Source of the DNA: Chelonoidis abingdonii
Taxonomy: Eukaryota > Chordata > Testudines > Testudinidae
Length of the DNA: 64,000 bases
Direction of reading: 5' to 3'
NCBI RefSeq assembly: GCF_003597395.2
Contig: NC_133771.1
Span: 126,667,233-126,731,232, forward strand
Shown: positions 47,850 to 58,980 of the stretch, piece by piece
Layout: each line of letters starts with the position of its first letter
How positions within the stretch are numbered: position 1 is the first letter of the stretch
Translations under genes and position numbers: made by a program
The notes under the pieces: generated by a model
The model's input: the letters and a program-made list of their open reading frames with translations, nothing else
Database searches by the model: none
Told to the model about the DNA's origin: nothing

Positions 47850-49060
47850 GCATGTGACAGGGTTGAACCCCCTGTCCAGGGTGCCAGCTGATGGGCTGGG
47901 ATCCCACTGATTCTGCCCGTTCTACCAGCCTGGGTTTCCTCATCCTGTTCTAGCTGTGCCAGGCTCGCAAGCCTTCTCTACTGCACACACAGGTAAGGCC
48001 ACACCCAGCTGCAGACAGACTGAAATCAGCTTTGTGTGGGAAGATTCAGCTCAGGGATTTACTACGTACTCACCTCCTTTGGAGTGTAAACCCAAAATAA
48101 TATTGTCTTGCACTAGAGAGAGATCTGTACACTGCAAACAAATAAATAAATCACACCTCCATCGATGTGGAGGGAGATATACACAGCTTTTTGCACACAC
48201 ACACACACACCCCCAGATATGAATTGTACAAGCTGGGATTTGTAATAAAACTTTTTTTTTTTTTTATTATTAACTACAAAAGGTAGATTTTAAGTGATTA
48301 GAGGGATAGCAAACAGAACAAAGCACATTACTGAGTAAATAAAACAAAACACGCAAACTAAGCTTAATATACTCAATGTAATTTCTCACCCTAAATGTTG
48401 TTTTAGGCAGGTTGCAGCATTTCTGTAGCTCAGAGTTCCAGTTATTTCTCTTTAGAGACTGGACCCCTATCTCAGCCTGGACTCAGCCACTGCCTTTCCC
48501 GTCAGGTGTTTTTTGCAATCTTCCCTCTTGGGCTGGGAGGCAACACAGAAGAGTCCTGATTGACTTACTTCACAGCCTTAAAAGTAGAATTTACATAACG
48601 TGGGAATCTTTTGTTTCCCAGTCTAACCCTCCTCTCCACCTCCTGTTAATGGAAAAATACTGAAAACCCAAGATGGGGGTTTAGTACCAGGTGACCTGAT
48701 CACCTGACCCTGTAGAGTAAAAGCAGCAGCCTGGGGAACTTCTCAGGAAGGTTGGAGATTAGTATCTTCCAAATCTTAGTGTTCTTTCTAATGGCCCATT
48801 GAGGGGGATTGCCTACTATCTGGTGAGCATTCCCCCAAATACACACACAGCTGTAATTGTTACACAGTTATTATTCCTAACCTCTAATACAGAAATGATA
48901 CATTCATACAAATTGGATATACACATTCAGTAGATCATAACCTTCCTAATGATACCTACATGACCCATCATCTTAGTGATGCTATTTTCATATCATAACA
49001 ATATTTCTATGAAGAATATGCAGTGCAGCGTCACAAGGCCCTCTTCAGCCTACCTTCACC
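47850..49060. mobile_element. Possible ERV LTR fragment (unassigned)
   Basis: On the minus strand the sequence has features I associate with a common turtle ERV LTR: an opening rich in ATATGATGGGTCATG-like text, TCACCTGGTACTAAACCC, CTGGGAAACAAAAGATTCCC and downstream TGAGTCCAGGCTG. AATAAA motifs and a (CA)n tract at 48196-48214 are present. Termini and duplications were not found. Confidence 0.33.
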
Positions 49061-49920
49061 AGACCCTTCCCTGAGAGTGATAGCTCCCTTGCTTTTCCTT
49101 CCTGGGTCTCCTTCACTGCATTCTCTTTCATCTCTATATAGTCCATCTTGATCCTGTCACAGCTGGGATCACTAATTGTAAATGAGTCACCAGATCAGGA
49201 TCAGCTGGGGGTTAACTGCCACATCACAGGAAAAGCTGAGCTGAGTCCCCTTAAAGGACAGCTAGCCCATAACAGTTGCACAAGGAGATTATGTGACTTG
49301 CTTAAAGGTCGCATAAACTGGGGTGGAGAGAGGCAGGAACAGAATTTTAGAGTTCCTAGCTGCAAATTCAGTCCAACTGCACTGTTTCTCTGGGCTCTAG
49401 GCTACACTAATGGGACACAACTTGAAATCACATTTCTGCCTGAGCATTTTGTAACTGCTACACTAACAAGTGGTACCTAAGATATGCTTTACCTTAGAGC
49501 ACTGTGTTTAAACCAAAGCATGAGTTTGAACAGTTTTGCTGCATATGGATGGATTTGTTGAACAGACTAAAGTATCTAAATCTGGGGTTTAGGCTCTTAG
49601 TCCCAGCGTTAGACACTGCAAAACTCACACTGAGCTGCACCTAACACAGCAGGCATCTACATTTTTCCCTATAAAAAGTTTCCTACATGCCTAAGTTCCT
49701 GCCTGTAGGCATGTGCACTGCTGTCTCACTCTAAGGATCCAGACATTTATCTCCCATACAAGTCCCAGCACAATCCTTAAATCAGGTGGAAGGGGGGGAT
49801 GGGAGAGAAACATTCAAGGGAAGGGAGAGAGATACACCTCATTTACCTTGCCTGTGGGAGGATCTCTTAGAATAGGGCCCGTTCAAAACCAGAGGAGGAC
49901 GTGCCTCCTTATAAAACGTT

Positions 49921-50060
49921 TAGTCCAGTGGTTAGAGCTCTTATCTGGGATGTGGGAGACACAGGTTTAATTGCCTCTTCTCTCCATCAGGCAGAAAGGG
50001 CGGGGGGGAGGATTAAACCAGTCTCCCACAGCCTAGGTGAGTGCTCTAACCACTGGACTA
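49921..50060. repeat. 140-bp tRNA-like long palindrome
   Basis: Left arm starts TAGTCCAGTGGTTAGAGC and the right arm ends GCTCTAACCACTGGACTA, an exact 18-bp inverse; pairing continues with mismatches for about 50 bp around a 40-nt spacer. Each arm reads like a tRNA: box-A-like TGGTTAGAGC and box-B-like GGTTTAATTGC. A second, more decayed copy is at 54625-54840. Confidence 0.75.
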
Positions 50061-50908
50061 AAAGTTATAAAGGAAGCCGAGGCACAACCACTTCTTGCAA
50101 GCAGCAGCTTAGACTTCTAAGCCATTTGACTTCAGGGGAGGGATTCTCAGCTGTCTCTAGGATTTAGGCATCTAATTCCATGAGAGGTATGGGGCTTAGG
50201 ACACACCCCTCTTGTCAGCATCTCCTATTGGCTGGCCAGGTGGTTCCCTGCTGAGCATCCTGACTTTTGTGGATCCCATTCTTTAGGTATGTCCTTGTCT
50301 AGGCATTGTATAGGGAGCCTAGATACCTAACCCAGGCTTTGTGGATCCCATTATTGCATTAGTGATTTTCTAGGCGTCTAAAAGTTAGGTGTTGCAGTGC
50401 TGATCACTGCCATGTCTAAGTCTCATTACAGATCCAGGCTATGGTTAAGTGCTTTGCTGAATGACAGTCTGAAGTGTTGAGCTTCAGTGGGAAGTTAGAA
50501 CAGCCAGACACCTTACATGACACTGCACACTGCCACAGCTGTTGCCAACTGAAACTGACTCACAAACAGAACCAGTTGCTGAGACAGGGAATCCAGTCAG
50601 GCAACAAAGCAGCCTCAGTACTGGGTTTAAATAAGCTTTTATTCAAAACAACAAGAAATAAGCATTATTCTAAAACCAATTTCAAATCTGCAGTACAACA
50701 GTTTCCTCTAATCCTGCTTCTAGATATAGACACACAGCAAGTCACAGGAAATCGTGTTTTGTTCTTCTTGCTTGTGGTTAGCAAGAGTATACATGACTAA
50801 CACTACAGCATCTCCCCAAGAAAGCATAGTCCAATAGATGCCACAATAGCTATAAATTGAGGGATTTTACAGTAATAACTGTCTCTGTTTTTCCATTTGT
50901 TCTCTTAG

Positions 50909-50977
50909 AGCCTGATCCAATTCCCACTGAAGTCAATTGGCAAAATGTCACTGACTTCAGGGCATAAGATCAGGCCT
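50909..50977. repeat. Short palindromic repeat (GCCTGATCC type)
   Basis: Left GAGCCTGATCC and CACTGAAGTCAATTGG, right CACTGACTTCAGGG and GATCAGGCCT are inverted. Member of the same class as 56839-56916. Confidence 0.6.
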
Positions 50978-51046
50978 TGAGATCCCAATTCAGGATTGCA
51001 TGGAATCCCATGCCTAAATATCATTGACTTGAACAGCACTTAAGCA

Positions 51047-52027
51047 TAAATGATCTGGAAAAAGGGGTAAGCAGTGAGGTGGCAAAATTTGCAGGTGATA
51101 CAATCTTGAGTAGTTTTTAACTCTTTGCAATCTGCTTTGGATGTAACTAAGGCACCTCACAAAACTGGGTGACTGGGCAACAAAATGGCAGATGAAATTC
51201 AGTGTTGATAAATGCAAAGTAATGCACAGTGGAAAACAATCTCAACGATATATATAAAATGATGGTCTAAATTAGCTGTTACAACTCAAGAAAGATTTTG
51301 GCATCATTGTGGATAGTTCTCTGAAAACACTCACTCAACTTGCAGAGGCAGTCAAAAAAGATAACGTGGGAATCATTAGGAAAGGGATAGATACGACAGA
51401 AAATATATTGCCTCTATAAAAATCCATGGTACACCCACAACTTGAGTACTATGTGCACATCTGGTTGCCCCATTTCAAAAAAAGGTGTGTGTGGGGGGAG
51501 GTACATAGAAGGGCAACAAAAATGATTTAGGGGCATGGAACAGCTTCCAAATGAGGAGAGATTAAGAAGACTAGGACTTCAACTGAGATGACTAAAGGGG
51601 GATATGATAGAGGACTATAAAATCGTGACTGGTGGGCAGAAAGTAAATAAGGAAGTTTTATTTACTCCTTCTCAAAAACACAAGAAGTAGGGGTCACCAA
51701 ATGACATAATAGGCAGCACATTTAAAAACAAATGGAAGTATTTCTTCACACAATGCACCTGTGGAACTCTTTACTAAGGATGTTGTGAAGCCCAAGACTA
51801 TAACAGGGTTCATAAAAGAACTACTTAAGTTCATGGAGGATAGGTGCCTCAATGGTATTCCCAGCCTCTGTTTGCCAGAAGCTAGGAATGGGCAACAGGT
51901 GATGGATCACTTGTTGATTACCTGTTCTGTTCATTCCCCCTGAAGCACCTGGCATTGGCCACTGTTGGAAGACAGGATAATGGGTTAGATAGACCTTTGG
52001 TCTGACCCACTATGGCAGTTCTTATTG
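51047..52027 (+). mobile_element. CR1 LINE, 3' third
   Basis: Starts near AAATGATCTGGAAAAAGG, just upstream of the RT catalytic box region (TTTGCAGGTGATACAATC encodes FAGDTI, so the second catalytic Asp position is altered or the copy diverged). Downstream AAATTCAGTGTTGATAAATG, CTTGAGTACTATGTGCACAT, GATATGATAGAGGACTATAA and GGGGTCACCAAATGACAT follow. The tail ends GTCTGACCCACTATGGCAGT. Many frameshifts. Confidence 0.9.
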
Positions 52028-52527
52028 CTGAAGTACCTTTCTAAAGAGGGATGCTTTTGTCAACTGGCCTTTATGCTCAATTCCCCTTTATAGTCAATTC
52101 ATCCTTTGCTGAAAGAGCTTTATAGTCATAAACAAGGAAGTAGGAACACACTTATTTTTAAAAGGAATTGTTTAAAGAGTGCTCCTTCACAAACTGGAAT
52201 TTTTAAAAATTTGGTCCATTAAAATAATCACATTGACAGTTTCCCAGCTGATGTAAGAGGGGAAAAATAAGCCCAGAAATCGCTAACTAATAAAGCCTTT
52301 TGCCTGCTTTCAGAAGTAAAGGAGTAGTGCAAGCTCTTTCCAGGTTGTTTCCCACAGCATATTGCTCTTTGTTTATGATTTAATTCCATTGCTAACAATG
52401 CAGAGGGATGCTGCTGTCTGCTCTATCACCCTGAACGCTGCTTCTCTCTCTCGAGTAAGAAGTGAGTGCATGCTTGCACATATCTGAGCACAGCAAGAGA
52501 AGTGGATGAAGGCAAGCTGAGAAAGAA

Positions 52528-52588
52528 ACAATGGTGTCCTGGTCCATAACAGGGGCTCCTAGGCAATACAATAATATAAATAATGAGG
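52528..52588 (+). mobile_element. 3' end relic of amniote SINE/LINE
   Basis: ACAATGGTGTCCTGGTCCAT, then GGGGCTCCTAGGCAATACAA and TAATATAAATAAT, the tail of the same family as 44570-44690. Confidence 0.6.
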
Positions 52589-53152
52589 ACTGGAAGCAGC
52601 CACCTGAGTCATTTTCAAAGGGAGTGGCCATACGTGAAGCAGTTTCACATATGCTTCTGAAAAGAAATCAATTAAATCCAACTAATTGTTCACAGCAGTA
52701 TGACAGTGCCAGGGAATGTGGGGAGTGGAACAATGAATGTTGAATTATGGGGAGGGAATGGAGAGCAATGCTGCAGGTGGCCAGGCGGGGGAAGATGTGT
52801 GCAAAGAGCATGGAGCTCAGCATTTCTGAGGGGGTTGGAGCAAGCAGTAGATGATGGACACGATGATGATCCAGGGGTGCCAATCACTGAGTTCACACCT
52901 CTTTTAAAAGGGTAATGTTCTGAAATGGGCATTATTTAGGGTATGCAAGGTAAGACTGCTCCAAGTTTTCTACTGTTCTCTGGGCCTAGAAGTTCTTTTG
53001 GCTGCACTGAAGCTTAGAGATAGATTTTGTATTTGAAAGTGGTTTGCTGAGTGTGCTTAGAAGAGACTAGAGGACTCCTCCCCCTCCCCCCAAAAAGTTG
53101 CTATCTTGTTTTAAAATGAAAACTATGGGTGAAATTCACCCTGAGCAGAGGG

Positions 53153-53239
53153 AACAGGAGTACTTGTGGCACCTTAGAGACTAACAGATTTATTTGAGCA
53201 TAAGCTTTCGTGGGCTACAGCCCACTTCTTCGGATGCAA
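53153..53239. mobile_element. Hairpin retroposon copy E, 87 bp, with 13-bp TSD
   Basis: Exact duplication CCTGAGCAGAGGG at 53140-53152 and 53240-53252. On the minus strand the element starts at the TGCATCCGAAGAAG terminus, then stem GTGGGCTGTAGCCCAC, GAAAGCTTATGC and TCTCTAAGGTGCCACAAG. The same TGCATC terminus ends copies C and F, though the other end differs. Confidence 0.9.
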
Positions 53240-53624
53240 CCTGAGCAGAGGGTTAACAGAAGCTCCAGGTGTCTTACTGCCTTTGAACCTCACAGAGTGT
53301 AGTCCTTGCTGTCTTGAACAAGGGTGAATTCTCACACGTTATTTAGTTTTGGAGTTTAAACATTTATTTCCAGTCCTTACCCACGAGCCCTTGATTTTTC
53401 TTAACAACAAATGACAAAGCCATTTAAAAAAAAAAGTTTTACTACAATTCCACACAAGCAACACATTATGTCCTGCAAACACTTGCATGCATGAGCAGTT
53501 TTGAGGCTACTAGTCACCCTTGAGTCCAGCAGGACTACCCATATATGTACACAAGTGAAATTACTGAAGTGTTTGCAAGATCAGGTCCTTTTGGGCGTAC
53601 GATTAGGAAACGGTAGGATTCTTA

Positions 53625-53780
53625 AAATGTATTTATTGCTGCATTAATACAGCTCCTTTCAGTGGAGGTGCTCAAGACACTTAAACATGAATGAACTAAG
53701 CCTCACAGCACCTGTCTGAGGTATTACTATCCCTATTTTACACAGAGGGAAACCCAGGGTAGATGGAGTCTGTTGGTGCG
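53625..53780 (+). mobile_element. MIR-like SINE or LINE 3' relic
   Basis: Contains TGCTCAAGACACTTAAACAT, CTCACAGCACCTGTCTGAGG and TATTACTATCCCTATTTTAC followed by ACAGAGGGAAACCCAGGG, close to the usual CCCATTTTACAGATGGGGAAACTGAGG block of MIR-like repeats. Confidence 0.5.
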
Positions 53781-54084
53781 AATGGATGACTTAGCAGATA
53801 CGAACACAGAGTGTGATCCAGTCCACTCTCTCCTTATAAAATCTGATCCTAACTTATTTCTGAGTGGTGGGAAGGGGAAGGAATAAAAACAGGGTACTCA
53901 GTAGTAAGTTTGGTGGGTCTCTATTATGATTTGGAGGTTATGAATTTAGGCCAGGCTCCACAAAGGGACTTTGTGAGCACTGCAGTGCCTAACTTTTAAG
54001 AGCCTAGGAAACTCAACTGCCATGTGAAAGATGTAGGTTCAGTTTCACTTTGGATAAATAAAGTGTCATCGAGCCAGGGAGAGA

Positions 54085-54298
54085 GGGTTTGTTTACACTG
54101 CAATTCAAAGCTTGTGGCTAGCCCATGCCAGCTGATTTGGGCTTGCTGGCTTGGGCAATGGGGATACAATTGCAGTTAGACATTCAGGCTCAGGCTAGAT
54201 CCCAAACATCTACAGTGCAATTAAACAGCCCGTTAGCCTGAACCAGAGTCAGCTATCACAGGCAAGCCATGAGTTTTTAATTGCAGTGTAGACATACC
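54085..54298. mobile_element. 214-bp MITE with GTNTACACTGCAATT termini
   Basis: Left GGGTTTGTTTACACTGCAAT and right ATTGCAGTGTAGACATACC are inverted, as are inner AGCTTGTGGCTAGCCC and CAGGCAAGCCATGAG. No clear duplication. Confidence 0.78.
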
Positions 54299-54301
54299 AA
54301 C

Positions 54302-54612
54302 ATGGGCAGCACATGAACTGCCAGCTGGGGAGGCTAGCCCCCAGCCCTGACCCTTCCACTCAAGGACCCTGCTGGAGCTCCACTGGAGCCCAGAGCGGCA
54401 CCCCCACTCCCTCCACACCGTAGCCACCGGCCTGGTCCCATGACTAGCCTCAGGCCCCAAAGGAGTGTCAGGAGGGCGGGACTCAGAGCCAGGAGAACTG
54501 GAGCTGCCGCTGTACACAGGGAGCATCATGGCAGGGGGTGGGGTCACACCTGGCTGTTTGGGGAGGCAATGCCTCCCCCTGCCTATGCAACCTGATACCC
54601 ATGCATACCAAA
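54302..54612. mobile_element. hAT-like element fragment
   Basis: TCACACCTGGCTGTTTGGGG followed by AGGCAATGCCTCCCC parallels the right part of the element at 11452-12013 (ACACCTGGCTGTTTGGGGAA). Termini are lost. Confidence 0.42.
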
Positions 54613-54624
54613 ATGACACTCTAG

Positions 54625-54840
54625 CCTAGTGCTTAGAGGACTCACCAAGGAAGTGGGAGACCCACAGTCCAGCCTTCCTGCTCCAATGAAAAAATTACAC
54701 ATTATCCAATAGCTTCAACAGGACAGATTGGAGGACTCTCACATCAGAACAATCCCTGTTCAAGTCCTTCCTTCCTCTCAGGCAGAAGGGGGAACTGTTG
54801 CCCATATCCCAGGTGAGTGCTCTAACTGAGCTTGAAGTTG
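54625..54840. repeat. Decayed copy of the tRNA-like palindrome
   Basis: Left CTAGTGCTTAGAGGACTCAC then GTGGGAGACCCACAGTCCAG; right TCAGGCAGAAGGGGGAACTG and CCCAGGTGAGTGCTCTAACT. The arms correspond to those at 49921-50060 but with more mismatches and a longer spacer. Confidence 0.55.
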
Positions 54841-55697
54841 TAAGATGGACACCACCACCTCATTCCTGAATTTTGAAAGGGACCCAATCCAGTAGGCAAC
54901 TGCTGAGCGTGCCTACTGGATCAGATGAAGCAGAAGCACGCAGGCCCAGAGGCAGAAACTTAAGCACCAAAGGAACTTTTACCACAGAATATTTAGGCAC
55001 TGAGTTTAGGTGCCTATAAAGTTCAGCGGCAATCAAGCAGGGGTCTTCTGGATCACAGTGAAGCCAAAACTAGAACTTAGGGACTAAACCATGGACTTAA
55101 GGACCAGATCCACAAAAGTACTTTGGCACCTAAAGTCCAAAATGTAGCAGTAGTAATATAGTGTACACGAGACCTTCATTATTCCCACCTGGAAAGCTGG
55201 CTGACTCAAAAAGACACCACTGGATACTTTATTCACAATATCCAGAAGGTAAACAGTAGTCATCTGTAAAGATGACAACATAGTTTGCTTGAGAAACATC
55301 TTCAAAGACCAAGCCACTGGTGCTCCTCCTCAGCAACCTGTTCATACTTTCTATAGTTATGTGGATTTAAAAAAAATAAAAATAAAAATAAAATTCTGGC
55401 AGCCCTCCCTGTACTTCTGGCAGGAGTCTAGTTCCTAACTTCACTGCAGAAAAGGGACTGAACATATAGATTCTGAATAGTGTAAGTTGTCTTGGGAATA
55501 CTAGCTTGCAGTTGATGATGGGGGATCTTTTTAAAAAGGATCCTGGAAGTGGCATAAAGAAAGGGGACAAAGCCAGTGACCTGGGAAATGGATGGTACTG
55601 AAAACCATCACACAGTTCGCAGAAGAAATTCCAATATTTAAGTTTTCTACTGCACCATTAGCAGCAATACAGACACAGGTAGCATAATCATGATTAT

Positions 55698-55882
55698 GGA
55701 AGTAGTGTTGCCCAGTGGACAACACACTGAACTGGGACTCAGGAGACCTGGCTTCCATTCCTGCCTCTGGGTGACCTTGGGCAAATCACCTCTCTGCACC
55801 CCATCTGTAAAATAGGGATAACGATACTGAGCTCCTCTGGAGAGCACTTTGAGATGTACTGATGAAAAGTGCTCTGTAAGAC
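55698..55882 (+). mobile_element. MIR SINE
   Basis: Classic MIR layout in order: AGTGTTGCCCAGTGGACAAC (tRNA-like head), GGGACTCAGGAGACCTGGCT, TTCCATTCCTGCCTCTGGGT, GACCTTGGGCAAATCACCTC, CATCTGTAAAATAGGGATAA, then GCACTTTGAGATGTACTGAT and AAAGTGCTCTGTAAG. Confidence 0.88.
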
Positions 55883-56838
55883 CTAGCAGGGCTACTAGTA
55901 GCCCTGCTCAAACTGAGAGCACGGTTCTACTGATTACAAATGAAAATAAGTTAGTTCAAAATAATATGGGTTGAAGATAAAAAGGTGAAATTTGAAAAAA
56001 AAATATCCTGTAAATTCTCCACAAAGTGTTTGGATTTACTGAATACTCCTGATTGAATACTGACTGCAAATTTCATTAACTTGTGAAGAGATACTCTAAA
56101 GATCTGTCTTCAGTTGATTATCACATAGGACACCTCTCCAAATTAAGTACTATGCCGTTTATCCCTGACATTGGCTTAAAGTTTAAAACTGGAGGAGCAG
56201 TGTAACTTTCATAATACAAATATTACATGCAAATACAGAGTTGGGATAGAATAAAACCACGCACAGAAGGATTAATAAAATACCCATGCCTTGTTAAAAA
56301 AAGACAAGAAAACAATGACAAATCTTATTAAACTGAAGAGGAAAAACAGTCTTCAACATATATTATGCAGAGATATAAACTTCCATCACCACAGGCAACA
56401 CCTAGCAGTTGGAAAATATAAAAAATGTATGCACCAAGCCAAAACTCCATTCCAGTGGGTTCAAAGGAAAATCTCTCATTAGAAGCCTGCACTGCACCCA
56501 CACCGAAGAAACATATGAATGGCAAGTAAAGCCTAATTGACGGTAGCACTGCTTTACCACCCATCCAACTATCCTTACACACCCAGTTTTCACGCAGCTC
56601 AGTCTCAGAGATGAATGTCAAGAAATTGGTGGATTATAATCTTGGATTAGATTTTTACACTTTAGTCAAATCACTTTTCATTTGAAAAACTGGATGGCAA
56701 AATCCTTGGTATTTAATTGGCAGAATTTAGGGCATTAGAGCATGAAGGTCTGTCAGGGGTTCTGGAATGCAGAGGATAAAGCTGAAATAAAAAATTTAAA
56801 AAAAAACAACAAGACACACCACACAACAAACCTCATTT

Positions 56839-56916
56839 GGGGCCTGATCCAAAGCCCAGTGAAGTCTCTTGAAAGACAAAACTCCCATTGGCTTCAACAG
56901 GCTTTGGATTAGACCC
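56839..56916. repeat. 78-bp palindromic repeat (GGGCCTGATCCAAAGCCC)
   Basis: Left GGGGCCTGATCCAAAGCCC and right GGCTTTGGATTAGACCC are inverted with two mismatches; GTGAAGTC and GGCTTCAAC also pair. A short, almost fully self-complementary unit common in reptile DNA (from memory). Confidence 0.72.
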
Positions 56917-57534
56917 TAACAGTTTGGAAAACTTGACCCCTCAAAGTAGCAGAATGCAGAGTAACTACGAAAGTACTTGTATTCTCATAATGCAAAGCCA
57001 GGAGGAGTTCAGATTGTTTTGAACTGGTCTTCAGCAGAATCCTTCAATTATATCGGATTCAAAGCTCATTTAAGTCAGTGGGAGCCAGATTTTTAAAAAA
57101 GTATTTAGGTACCTCAAGATGCAGATTCACTCATGGTAGGATTTTCAAAAACACTCATCTCACTCTTTAGGCACCTACAATACTTTTAAAAATCTGCCCC
57201 AAGTGTCTTTCCATCAACTTTAATGAACTTTGGAGTAGGCCCTTAGGGCTCAGTTGGTAGACTCAAATTTCAGTGTGAGACACTTTCCACTTGTCCCAAA
57301 CTCCCAGGTGCTAGGTCCTGTTAAGATGGATTGCAGGGGGAGAGCAAGAGAGAATGTAGCACACTGAAGAAACGGTCCAAGTATTTTTGGAAATATTTAG
57401 GGGAATGGTCAGTAGCAGGTTCCTAGGGAAAAGGAGGGAAGACTAATGTGTCCTGGCTACATCTGTGATTTTGGAGGAGGGGGCGGGGGGAAGAGAGACA
57501 CTGAACCCCTAGGCACTCTAGTAACTCTGCCAAT

Positions 57535-57654
57535 TAGGGTGACCAGATGTCCCAATTTTATAGAGTCCTGATTTTGGGGTCTTTTTCTTATATAGGCTCC
57601 TATTACCCCCCACCTCCCATCCTGATTTTTCACATTTGCTGTCTGGTCATCCTA
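57535..57654. mobile_element. 120-bp hAT-like MITE with exact 8-bp TSD
   Basis: CTGCCAAT at 57527-57534 and 57655-57662 brackets the element. Ends TAGGGTGACCAGAT and TCTGGTCATCCTA are inverted with one mismatch. Confidence 0.9.
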
Positions 57655-58539
57655 CTGCCAATAGAGCTGTGAGCCAGTATTAGAAAACTCACATTCAACA
57701 CTATGTAGCATTGGAACTTCAGCAGTAAACCTCACATTACATTGGTGTCCCTCTCATTTTCCCCTCACTCAGCTGTAGGTTTGACAGCATTGATATTACT
57801 TTTCTAAGATGGCCCCTGCCATCAGCTAAGAAATACATGGTTTTGCGGATATTCAAAGACTGTTTCAATCTCTATTTTAGACTTAATATTGTATTGATCT
57901 GAAGACATCCAAAGCTACACGAGCCTCAATGTCAGCATGATTCATAGACAATGATCTTCTACAGGGTCTGTATGCAGATGTGACCCTCTGTGCACAACTC
58001 CCTCTTGCCATGTGGAAATGGGAAGCAACAACCCGAATGGCACCGGCTCTCTATCCTTGAATGTCTCTAGACATTTGAGTAACTGTGTGGGGAAGGGACA
58101 GGTTGGGTTGAGTGTGTGTGGGGCAGGGGGCATGCATTAGCTATCATACAGCTACTGCTGGAAATCTCTCTCATGAAATGCAGAGAGTACTAGGAGCAGT
58201 TGCTGTTCAAGTTTTTCAGGTATTCTCTTGCCAGCTTGATAGCAACAATTTTAATCAGATCTTCTCTCCTTTCTTATTGTCCTGGCCTAGGCACCAATCC
58301 TGCAACTGCATCCACAGATAAACCCTTACATAGCCACGTGGACCCAGATGCAAGGTTAGGCTTTAGTTTAATGTTAGCAAGAAAAATAAACTCTCCGATT
58401 TCACTCCCTTTCTCGCTGATAATTGGGGCTATTTTCAGTCTTGTACTGTTTACCCTCATCCGTTTACAAAAGCCCTTCAGTCTCTTTGGCTGGTAATAAG
58501 TCAGTCATTCTGCTTGTTTGCCTCTCCCATTTTCAATTA

Positions 58540-58980
58540 TTTATTACAGTAGCATCTAGAGGCCCAAACTGAGGCCAAGGCCCTATTGTGCTAGGTGCTG
58601 TACGGAGAGTTGAAGACTGTCCCTGCCCTCAAAACAGGGTTGCCAACTTTGACTGAAGGTATTCTGGGAGAGTCCCCACACACACACACATAATGTAATG
58701 TCATTTTCCTAAAATATCCTATTAAAGTCTCCCAGATTGCTTTCAATAGTCACTGGGAGGTCGATGCCAATTCAAGACGACTCCAGGCCAGTCCTGGAGG
58801 ATTGGCAACCCTACCTCAAAAGCTGACAGTCTCATCACATGAGGGGAGGGAGGGAGTAAACAGAGACATATTGCTGAAGTAATTTTTCCGAAGGCGAAAT
58901 AGCAGGCCAGTGACAGCATGAGAATCCAGGTCTGCTGACTCCTAATCAGGTGCCCTATCTTGTAGATAGCTGCCTGAATT
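58540..58980 (-). mobile_element. MIR-type SINE split by a MITE
   Basis: Minus strand, from the right: GTGCCCTGATTAGGAGTC-like head (complement at 58935-58960), GACCTGGATTCTCATGCTGT, CACTGGCCTGC; after the interruption, GACAGTC and the tail GTACAGCACCTAGCACAATA and ATGCTACTGTAATAAATAA. It is interrupted by 58635-58813. Confidence 0.72.
58635..58813. mobile_element. 179-bp hAT-like MITE inside a MIR
   Basis: Exact 8-bp duplication CCTCAAAA (58627-58634, 58814-58821). Ends CAGGGTTGCCAACT and ATTGGCAACCCTA are inverted. Contains a short (CA)n at 58676-58692. Confidence 0.92.
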
